A stretch of 64,000 nucleotides of DNA from Pectobacterium versatile (lineage in GTDB: Bacteria > Pseudomonadota > Gammaproteobacteria > Enterobacterales > Enterobacteriaceae): contig NZ_JAINZP010000020.1 of NCBI RefSeq assembly GCF_020166435.1, positions 1 through 64,000 of the forward strand. Reading direction: 5' to 3'. This document shows, piece by piece, positions 57,801 to 64,000 of the stretch. Position 1 is the stretch's first letter, and every line of letters begins with the position of its first letter. The notes under the pieces were generated by a model. That model saw only the letters and a list, made by a program, of their open reading frames with translations, had not been told where the DNA came from and searched no databases. The position numbers and the translations under genes are program-made.

Positions 57801-58363
57801 ATGCGCAGCGGAACGTTGTCAGGGTAAACCTGATCCAGTGCTTCCAGTTGCTTAATCGCAACGGGTTCCTGATTCGGCAAACGAGAAACCAGACGCCAAT
57901 ACTCCACGGCGAGATCGAGCGTGGGCGGCTCGCCGTGAAAGAGCGTGTCGTACTGCGCTTTGGCTTCCGCGTAACGCCCTGCGGTAGACAGCAAGCGCGC
58001 CTGCTGTAATTGTTGACGTGCGGCTTCCTGCGTCAGCGCCAGCGCCATCTCTGCCTGACGGTAAAGCGTGGAGTCGGGTGCCACGGCCTTCAGTTTTTCT
58101 AACTGCTGGCGTGCCTGTGCCTGATCGCCTTGACGCAGCACTAGCCGTAATCTGGCAGCAATAACCTCGGGGTTATCCGGGTCGATAAGTTCCAGTCGAT
58201 AGAGCGACTGGCGGACGAGATCGTCTTTGTTGCTGGCTTCTCCCAGACGCACCTGTTCCATCAGAAATTGCTCTGGTGACGCGGTTTCCGCGCTGTATGC
58301 CTGCGGCGCAGCAACCAGCAATAACGGGAGGAGGCGCAGCCAGTTTACGGTGTTGTTGTGCAT
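54884..58363 (-). CDS. bcsC: Cellulose export protein BcsC
   Basis: BcsC carries cellulose across the periplasm and outer membrane. The start at 58363 (MHNNTVNWLRLLPLLL) gives a signal peptide ending near AYSA and 1159 residues, close to the 1157 of E. coli. About 19 TPR motifs (for example DRAKALVQFQKALQAD) span roughly 50-780. The C-terminal ~350 residues are a beta-barrel (FFRTDTVQMNAGSF, RRYPLVGLLGNAAI). It overlaps the bcsZ stop by 19 bp. Confidence 0.95.
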   Translation of the reverse strand: MHNNTVNWLRLLPLLLVAAPQAYSAETASPEQFLMEQVRLGEASNKDDLVRQSLYRLELIDPDNPEVIAARLRLVLRQGDQAQARQQLEKLKAVAPDSTLYRQAEMALALTQEAARQQLQQARLLSTAGRYAEAKAQYDTLFHGEPPTLDLAVEYWRLVSRLPNQEPVAIKQLEALDQVYPDNVPLRMALSRLLFSQDRNEQAYPLLQQLSNDPVGRSQAASLWLEIIGRMLVTPQSVAELNRFLTVFDEGEQAETARKELSRQQGILADPVYQGRLRALAQIEDGGGNSATLIELNKALAATPNDPELIGAVGLVYLRAGDRAKALVQFQKALQADTDRLNSGKWEGLIQSTQYWTTIAEGDNALKANNLPLARQKYQQARQMDNTNAYALIGLGDVAVASKNDAAAQPLYQQALHLEPGNDNALRGLVGIYQRQSPEKALTYLNSLSRSQQNTMRETLTALQLNILKQQADRLSEQQQWAQAEEKYRQANQQDPNDVWLAYRYAQTLRQLGKTQQADSVVQRATSIPPTSAEKNYVYSLYLSSTNRDEQALAHLNTLPAAQWSDDMRDLSQRLTMQTTLAKAEAIRDADDESAAIAFLRQQPADTRIDLLLADWALARGEYATALADYQRIRTREPQNPDAQLGEIDAFIAQGQQDDARQRLNQLPMQAADTLNAQRRVANAWQTVGDPQKSTALFRQLKIDAQKEPVGQTKALVYRDAARVEQQQSQPEQAQQDYKQAMVASGITPALPQSDDDYTRLTRNQAGDDWLQRSIRADAADLYRKQDITVTLDHDYGSSSGTGGVSDLSAHDTMLQIEMPLYNGRAFFRTDTVQMNAGSFSPDSNGAYRETFGTCATQDCFDGKSQKATGTSVAAGWKNDRWSADIGTTPLGFDVVDVVGGASYSGDWRQIGWTATASRRPISSSLLAFGGTKDPGTGITWGGVRATGVSLGLSYDRGEAHGVWSDFSVHQITGKNVADNDRARAMAGYYYKLINEDNRRVTVGLNSMWWRYQKDLSGYSLGQGGYYSPQQYFSLGVPVNYRQRTENWSWELGGSLSWSRSSTKDQRRYPLVGLLGNAAITDRDAIEEGSSSSGFGYTARAIVERRLSSHWTLGVGIDIQQAKDYTPSHGLIYLRYSASGWQGDLDSPPQPLTPYADFK

Positions 58364-59460
58364 TGGCTGCCTCGAGACGGTAAAAGTTGACCTTGTGAAG
58401 TGAAGCGATAGCGCTTCTGATCCCATCCCTGACCAAAGAGCGTCAGAGAGGCGGAGAAATACGCATCGTCACCCGGTGGATTGGCGGCGAGCCGCTGGCG
58501 CTGGACGGCCAGCGCATCCGGTTGACGGGATAGCATCGGAAGCAGTGAGGCAGAAAAGCCTACCGATCCCTGTCCGGTGACGGTGCCCGTCGCGGTATCC
58601 GCTTTTTCAGGCGGTAGTCCTTGCTGGATCGTCTGCTGAATCATCGGCTGAAACTGTTTGAGTAAGTCGGTTTTCCCTCTGCTGCTGTCGGCCATCATCC
58701 CCGCCCACAGATAGACGCGGATGGCGTCATAGCTGCCGACATTGGGTTTGGTGGTATCGGGCTGCCAGCCTTTGCCTTTTTGCCAGATGACCCAATCAGG
58801 CGAGAACCCTTTCGGCGCGGTTTCTAACAGCAGGCGCTGCGTGGTGCGCTGCATCGCTTTCCATTTCTCACCCAGCGGAGCAAATCGAGCCAGCAACTGT
58901 GGCGGAAGATAGCTGGGGTTCAAGCGCCAGCTCTCTTTCTCTGCGAAACCCACTTTTCCGGGTAATAGCATCACGCCCAGCCCCGGAATCGTCACCACCT
59001 CTTCCTTGGCGATACGCGCGAGCAGCGTGGTGCCCAGCGTCTGATAGCGTACTTCTTTCCACAGCCGACCGGCTTCAAGCAGGTTATAGGCAATCCACAG
59101 ATCGGCATCGGAAGCTGAGTTCGGATCCAGCACCGTCCACTGCTTATCCGTGTTCTCTCCCCACAGCCAGGCGGGCAGATGAGCGCTCAAATCGCCTGCG
59201 GACAGGTTGTCTTCCGTCCATTTCAGAAGACGATCAAACATCACGCGATCGTTGGCGACCAGTGCAAAGAACATGGCATAGCTTTGCCCTTCGGACGTGG
59301 TGATTTTGTTGGGTGTTGAGGTATCAATCACCCGCCCTTCCGCGCTGATGTAATGCTGCTTGTACTGCTCCCAGGCTGGCCAGTCGCAGACGGCGGCGGT
59401 GGCCAGGGAAGCCCATAGCCACAGCAGCGTGGGGATCAGGTAGCGCAGCACGCGCGGCAT
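58345..59460 (-). CDS. bcsZ: Periplasmic endo-1,4-beta-glucanase BcsZ (GH8)
   Basis: BcsZ trims nascent cellulose in the periplasm. The 371 residues have a signal peptide (cut near ATA) and the GH8 catalytic acid Glu57 in TTSEGQSYAM. The DLWIAYNLLEAGRLW segment and SYDAIRVYLWAGM, with the second catalytic Asp, follow. It lies 6 bp after bcsB and overlaps bcsC. Confidence 0.95.
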   Translation of the reverse strand: MPRVLRYLIPTLLWLWASLATAAVCDWPAWEQYKQHYISAEGRVIDTSTPNKITTSEGQSYAMFFALVANDRVMFDRLLKWTEDNLSAGDLSAHLPAWLWGENTDKQWTVLDPNSASDADLWIAYNLLEAGRLWKEVRYQTLGTTLLARIAKEEVVTIPGLGVMLLPGKVGFAEKESWRLNPSYLPPQLLARFAPLGEKWKAMQRTTQRLLLETAPKGFSPDWVIWQKGKGWQPDTTKPNVGSYDAIRVYLWAGMMADSSRGKTDLLKQFQPMIQQTIQQGLPPEKADTATGTVTGQGSVGFSASLLPMLSRQPDALAVQRQRLAANPPGDDAYFSASLTLFGQGWDQKRYRFTSQGQLLPSRGSQCTTTP

Positions 59461-59466
59461 GGTGCG

Positions 59467-61794
59467 TTAGTCCCTTTCATCCGGCGACAGGCGGCGGCGG
59501 CTGAAGAATTTCAGGCCACGCCACAGCAGCCAGGCAACAATAACGACGGTAAGGGTCGATATGATCGCCAGCCAGACAGGATGCTGCGCCAAGGCGTGCC
59601 AGATACGTTCCCACCACGGCAGGTGACCGACGTAGTAAACGTCGCCGACGCGCAGATTATTGATGCCCGATTCACGGATGACGGAAACGGAGCCGAACAG
59701 CGAGGCTCTTTTTTCGCTGTCGATCAGCGCGTTGTTGAGCAGCGCATAGCCCTGCGGGCTATCGGCCAGTAGTGCGACGACACTACGCTGATCGTGATAC
59801 GGGGACTGGAAGCCGATAATCGCCGACATCGCGCCGTCACTGCTGACGGTAGTTTTGCTGTCTGGCTTCGCGTCAGATTCAGGTGAGCCCATATCTGGGA
59901 TGACGCTCTGGCGTGTTGGCTCTTTGATCCAGCTTTGCGTTTGCTCGACCAGCAGGTTGATTTTGCTGCTGTCGTGAAGTTCAGGCGGGATAGCGCCGAT
60001 CATCAAAATATCGCTGTCCTGCTTGTCTATCTGCGTCCAGTCATCGCTGAGCTGCACCGCCAGCGCCGGGTAGCCGGTTTGTGCCCCAATGTTGCCGATG
60101 GCATTCAGCAGCGCGCTGACCTGAGCCGGTTGTGGCTGCTTGTTCACCAGCACCAGCGTTTGTGACAGGTCAGCCAGTCGGCTGAACGGGTAGCCAGCAT
60201 TGGCAAAGGCGCGCAGATCAGGCATTGCCATAAAGTGGCGATAGCCAGAGAAGTTAATCGTCGAATTGCTGTCGATGACGGCGTGATTGACGACCGGCGT
60301 ATAGGTTTCACAGCGGTCGGCGGTGCCGCTGGAAAGCAGCGTGGTGTAGTTGAAATCAAAGCGCAACTGGTTGGTGGTGCCCAGTTTCAGCGCCGGAATG
60401 GACAGGCTCTTGTCGGAATCCCATAGCCCCTGCGTGAGTGGCAGGCGCATCAACAGGGAGTTCTTGTCTTGCTCCGGCGCCAGCGAGAAGTCCTGTACGA
60501 ACTGGTTGTTCAGGTTGATGCTCAGGCGCGATCCGTCCTGAATCTGCGGCGCGGTGTAGCGATATTTCAGACGCATATCGATGCCCTGACTGCGGATCAG
60601 GAACAGGTCAGGCGGCAGGTTCATGGTCAGTGAAATTGGCCGGGGAACAATGCCGTCGGTTTGCAGCTGTTCGTTATATTGCTGCAGTTCGGCGAAGGTC
60701 ATGGGGCGATCGGTGCGCACCCAGTTTGGTGCATCATACGGCTGGCGTGGGGCGAGCTGTTCGACCTTATCGATAGTGACGCTTTGCCCACGGAATAGCG
60801 CGTTCCCCTGTGCGATGCCCCGCACGGCGGTAAGCAGTTCATTATCATCACGCCCCTGTACCAGCAGTAGCTTCACATGAGGATCGTTGGGGTGGCTGAT
60901 GATAGACACCGTTGGCCCGTTCACGGCGGGGGAATCGCGCAGGAAATCCGGCCGCTTCTCGTTGGTGGCGAACACAATACCGTGACTATTCGGCAACTGG
61001 TTGAAGAGGGCAGGGAAAGACTGCCCGCGCCATTGTGCTTTGCTGCCAAACCAGGAGGCGAGCACCGCGGCGGCACGCTGCTGCACCAGATCCGGCTGGC
61101 CGGCAAAGACGATGGGCAGCGTTAGCGGGCGGGTATCGCGGCTGTCAAAAAACGGCGCAGGGAACGGCGACAGATCGTCTTTCAGCGTCAGCTTCTGGAA
61201 TTGCAGATTGAGCGCGCTGGCTTTGCTGACATCCAGCCACAGGCTGGTGCTGGCTGGGTTTTCGCAGATGTTCTGATAATGGCCGACGAACACCAACTGC
61301 ATGCGGTTAAAATCCGTGATGTAGCGCGGATCGATAGGAATACGCACGCGGTTGGATTTCCCCATCTGCTCTTTGCTAATCGTGGTGACGCCCATGAGCT
61401 CATTGTTCAGGTAAACCTTGATATGTGACTCGGTGGGGATCAGCGCCGGTGACGGGGTAAATTCGAGGTCGAGCGAAGCCTGCGTGACCACTTCGTCGCT
61501 GCGAACGCCAAACTCAATCTGCCCGTCGGGATTGATACCGCGTAGCGCAAAGGTGCCCGGAGCCGGCGCGATCTGTGCAAACGGCATCACCACGTTACGC
61601 ACAGCGGCGTTGGCCGGCGGCTGCACCAGCGGAATCGCAGGCATCGTCGTCGCTGGTGTTGCGGTGGCAGCATTGGCGGGCGGCTGGGTCGTACCCCCTT
61701 CGGCCGGTGTTTGTGCGTGCGGCGTGGTGACAGCCTGAGATAATGAGCTGACGCCTAAAGCCAATGCGGTGAACCAGATTATTTTTTTCGTCAT
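59467..61794 (-). CDS. bcsB: Cellulose synthase regulatory subunit BcsB
   Basis: BcsB is the periplasmic, membrane-anchored partner of BcsA and guides the glucan. The 775 residues have a signal peptide, an Ala/Pro/Thr-rich linker (about 25-75) and two carbohydrate-binding/flavodoxin-like domain pairs. A C-terminal membrane helix (WLAIISTLTVVIVAWLLW) packs against BcsA. It follows bcsA after a 74-bp gap. Confidence 0.95.
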   Translation of the reverse strand: MTKKIIWFTALALGVSSLSQAVTTPHAQTPAEGGTTQPPANAATATPATTMPAIPLVQPPANAAVRNVVMPFAQIAPAPGTFALRGINPDGQIEFGVRSDEVVTQASLDLEFTPSPALIPTESHIKVYLNNELMGVTTISKEQMGKSNRVRIPIDPRYITDFNRMQLVFVGHYQNICENPASTSLWLDVSKASALNLQFQKLTLKDDLSPFPAPFFDSRDTRPLTLPIVFAGQPDLVQQRAAAVLASWFGSKAQWRGQSFPALFNQLPNSHGIVFATNEKRPDFLRDSPAVNGPTVSIISHPNDPHVKLLLVQGRDDNELLTAVRGIAQGNALFRGQSVTIDKVEQLAPRQPYDAPNWVRTDRPMTFAELQQYNEQLQTDGIVPRPISLTMNLPPDLFLIRSQGIDMRLKYRYTAPQIQDGSRLSINLNNQFVQDFSLAPEQDKNSLLMRLPLTQGLWDSDKSLSIPALKLGTTNQLRFDFNYTTLLSSGTADRCETYTPVVNHAVIDSNSTINFSGYRHFMAMPDLRAFANAGYPFSRLADLSQTLVLVNKQPQPAQVSALLNAIGNIGAQTGYPALAVQLSDDWTQIDKQDSDILMIGAIPPELHDSSKINLLVEQTQSWIKEPTRQSVIPDMGSPESDAKPDSKTTVSSDGAMSAIIGFQSPYHDQRSVVALLADSPQGYALLNNALIDSEKRASLFGSVSVIRESGINNLRVGDVYYVGHLPWWERIWHALAQHPVWLAIISTLTVVIVAWLLWRGLKFFSRRRLSPDERD

Positions 61795-61868
61795 CGTGTC
61801 ATCATCAATGTTAAGGGTCTTTCTCGTTGTCGGGAGAAAGACCGTTGATCACGGCCTGTGAATGGCAA

Positions 61869-64000
61869 TCAAGCCACTGTCTTTGCTGTAAACAGGTTCT
61901 CTTGTGCAAATCGCGTTTCATGGGCAGACGGCGTCTGGCCCTGATGTACGGTTTTTTCCGGCAGCGCAGCGCCCGGCAGGTCTGTTACGGGGCGTTTCCC
62001 CACATAGCGCGGGATGAATGACACAACCCACACCACGGTGTTGAGGAAGACCAGGATAATGTTGCGTATGACGGGCGGCGCGTAATCGGCCAGACGCAAG
62101 TAGCCGCGAAAGCCGAGAGCCAGCACATCAACCAGACTTTCGACCGGTTTATCCTGCGGGAAGCTGTCTTGCCAGAGCGCCCAGGTGTCGGCGCGGGCAA
62201 ACGTACATTGAATGAAATCAATATGCTGGCGAATGGTCAGGTTGGTCATTCGCAGGCCAATCTTGTTGTCGAACGCGCGGGTGACGCTGAACGGGAAGGC
62301 GTACTCCTGCTGACCGCGTTTTAGCAACAGCGAGACGTTGTCCCCGACCTGAAGAATGCCTGATTCGCGGGCTTCAACACCCACGCCGCCATCGGAATAG
62401 TCGCGCAGCACGCAGGGGAAAAGATGCCCATCGGCACGGAGAATAGCGGCTGACATCGACATCTCTACCCGATGTGCCTGACGCACCTGCTTGGCTTCTA
62501 CAGCAACCGCGACGGCTCCGCCTAAAATGGTCATGTTGTACATGACCCAGAGCAGGCTGATGAGCACCGTCATGATCTCTTCCGGCGGCCCGTAAATCAG
62601 TCGCCAGCCGGCATACACCACCCCGGCGATATTCAGCAGCACCAGCACCAGATAAGGCCGCGTAATCACCCAGTCGACATGCTGTTCTTCAACCAGCCCA
62701 CCTTTCGCCGTCACGTTGAACTTCCCTTTATGCGGGTTAAACAAGGCTACGGTGGTGGGGCGGGCGATGTACCACGCCAGCACAGTTTCATAAATCTCAC
62801 TCCAGAAAGAGTGACGGTAGCGACCCTGAATACGTGAGTTGGTCAGGCTGGCATGCACCATATGCGGCAACACGTAGAGCGCGATGGCCAGCGCTGGGGC
62901 GAAAATGATGTAGGCGTGCAGCAGCAGAAAGGCCAGCGGCGCCGTCAGGAAGATCAGTCGGGGAATACCAGACAGAAAGTGCATCATGGCATTGGCATAA
63001 CACAGCCGCTGCCCGAGCTTCAGCCCTTTGCCGAATAGGGGGTTATCCAACCGGAAGATTTGCACCATGCCGCGCGCCCAGCGAATACGCTGCCCGATGT
63101 GGGCCGACAGGCTCTCGGTCGCCAATCCGGCGGCCTGTGGAATGCGGATATATGCCGAGCTGTAGCCACGGCGATGCAGGCGCAGCGACGTGTGAGCATC
63201 CTCCGTTACCGTTTCGACCGCGATGCCGCCAATTTCATCCAGCGGTTTACGCCGCAGGATGGCGCAGGAACCGCAGAAGAACGTGGCATCCCACATGTCG
63301 TTGCCGTCCTGAACCAGACCGTAGAACAGCGTGCCTTCATTGGGCGTGCGGCGGAAGCGTCCCAGATTGCGTTCGAACGGGTCGGGCGAGAAGAAATGGT
63401 GCGGCGTTTGTAGCATCGCCAGCTTTTTGTCTTTGAAGAACCAGCCCATGGTCAATTGCAGGAAGGAGCGGGTAGGCACGTGGTCGCAGTCAAAAATGGC
63501 GACAAACTCGCCTTCCGCCTGTTTCAGGGCGTTGTTGATGTTCCCAGCTTTGGCATGTTCGTGCGTGACGCGGGCGATGTAATGGACGCCGACTTCTTCA
63601 GCGAAGGCTTTAAATTCGGCGCGCCCGCCGTCATCCAAAATATAAATATTGATCTTATCTTTAGGCCAGTCGATGCCCAGCGCGGCATACACCGTCGGTT
63701 TCACGACGCTCAGCGGCTCATTGTAGGTCGGGATCATGAGATCGACGGTCGGCCACGTTTTACTGTCTTCCGGCAGCGAAACTGGGTGTCGGTTCAACGG
63801 CCAGATTGTCTGGAAATAACCCAGAACCAACACGACCCAGGCATAGGTTTCCGCCGCCAGCAGCAGCAGGCCGCAGATCAGGCTCAGCGGATCGTCCCAG
63901 TTGAGCGTTTCGGTGTAGCGCCACCACAGATAACGGCAGGAGACGGTGAAAGAAAGGGCGATCATCATGAGCGTCGGCATGCGTCCCGGCATGTTGCGAA
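61869..64000 (-). CDS. bcsA: Cellulose synthase catalytic subunit BcsA, 5' end beyond the window
   Basis: BcsA polymerises UDP-glucose into cellulose at the inner membrane and is switched on by cyclic di-GMP. The frame stays open to the right edge, so the true start is outside. Visible are membrane helices, the GT2 motifs DDGGR, FDCDHVPTRSF and VTEDAHTS, the product-binding QRIRWARGM, and a PilZ domain with RQAHR and DYSDGGVG for cyclic di-GMP binding. At least 710 residues are present. It is the upstream gene of bcsABZC. Confidence 0.97.
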   Translation of the reverse strand, partial: RNMPGRMPTLMMIALSFTVSCRYLWWRYTETLNWDDPLSLICGLLLLAAETYAWVVLVLGYFQTIWPLNRHPVSLPEDSKTWPTVDLMIPTYNEPLSVVKPTVYAALGIDWPKDKINIYILDDGGRAEFKAFAEEVGVHYIARVTHEHAKAGNINNALKQAEGEFVAIFDCDHVPTRSFLQLTMGWFFKDKKLAMLQTPHHFFSPDPFERNLGRFRRTPNEGTLFYGLVQDGNDMWDATFFCGSCAILRRKPLDEIGGIAVETVTEDAHTSLRLHRRGYSSAYIRIPQAAGLATESLSAHIGQRIRWARGMVQIFRLDNPLFGKGLKLGQRLCYANAMMHFLSGIPRLIFLTAPLAFLLLHAYIIFAPALAIALYVLPHMVHASLTNSRIQGRYRHSFWSEIYETVLAWYIARPTTVALFNPHKGKFNVTAKGGLVEEQHVDWVITRPYLVLVLLNIAGVVYAGWRLIYGPPEEIMTVLISLLWVMYNMTILGGAVAVAVEAKQVRQAHRVEMSMSAAILRADGHLFPCVLRDYSDGGVGVEARESGILQVGDNVSLLLKRGQQEYAFPFSVTRAFDNKIGLRMTNLTIRQHIDFIQCTFARADTWALWQDSFPQDKPVESLVDVLALGFRGYLRLADYAPPVIRNIILVFLNTVVWVVSFIPRYVGKRPVTDLPGAALPEKTVHQGQTPSAHETRFAQENLFTAKTVA

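Overview
The window reads as a chromosomal segment of a soft-rot enterobacterium, most likely Pectobacterium. This is inferred from the gene content: cpxP/cpxRA, fieF and pfkA, a ugpBAECQ operon, trmL, avtA, a bcsABZC cellulose operon, a TpsB/TpsA (CdiB/CdiA) pair, canonical 127-bp ERIC repeats and Rhs debris. No rRNA or tRNA genes were recognised. The core genes have even, moderate GC. Several accessory islands (about 1.1-1.9 kb, 41-48 kb) are clearly AT-rich and carry insertion-sequence debris.

Layout. (1) 1-1.9 kb: the end of an Rhs core, a dead IS5-family element, the last ~26 codons of an Rhs toxin tip and its overlapping immunity gene. (2) 2-10.1 kb: a MurNAc/peptidoglycan-scavenging cluster. 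murQ-murP diverge from murR, which is followed by a secreted NagZ-type glucosaminidase, an OmpG-type porin and a secreted NamZ-type (GH171) muramidase. Two CRP-like sites and MurR-like palindromes fit carbon-source control. (3) 10.3-13.7 kb: pfkA, fieF and the sugar-efflux gene sotB. (4) 14-24.9 kb: a five-gene MoxR-ATPase/VWA/SWIM module (yehI, L, M, P, Q), split by an intergenic hairpin repeat. (5) 25.1-25.8 kb: a HigBA-type pair whose toxin has an in-frame stop. (6) 26-28.9 kb: cpxP with the 3'-UTR sRNA CpxQ, a perfect CpxR box, then cpxR-cpxA. (7) 29-34.2 kb: two secreted proteins (one unknown, one DUF3142), trmL, a Q-rich small exported protein and an AEC transporter, with two ERICs and a second hairpin repeat. 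(8) 34.4-39.5 kb: the Pho-box-preceded ugpBAECQ operon, then avtA. (9) 41-45.7 kb: an AT-rich island with a 1212-residue protein. It has a ~530-residue repeat of 4- and 8-residue units and a C-terminal domain whose Thr/Cys/His spacing resembles CNF1/BLF1/CheD glutamine deamidases. Its start codon and Shine-Dalgarno lie inside a 19-bp hairpin, and inverted IS5-type transposase remnants flank it. (10) 45.7-54.6 kb: a contact-dependent-inhibition locus (cdiB, cdiA, cdiI) trailed by two orphan deaminase-toxin/immunity modules. (11) 54.9-64 kb: bcsC, bcsZ, bcsB and the 5'-truncated bcsA of a cellulose synthase operon.

How the parts relate. The MurNAc cluster looks self-contained: exo-acting periplasmic NagZ and NamZ release GlcNAc and MurNAc, the porin may admit wall fragments, MurP imports and phosphorylates MurNAc, MurQ cleaves its lactyl ether and MurR senses the product. 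The Rhs, CDI and deamidase-like loci form a conflict/virulence layer built from mobile fragments. A 35-bp element end shared in inverted orientation at 1.9 kb and 45.7 kb ties two of these islands together. The strongest candidate for something undescribed is the deamidase-like repeat protein at 41.6-45.2 kb and its unusual translation-initiation hairpin.
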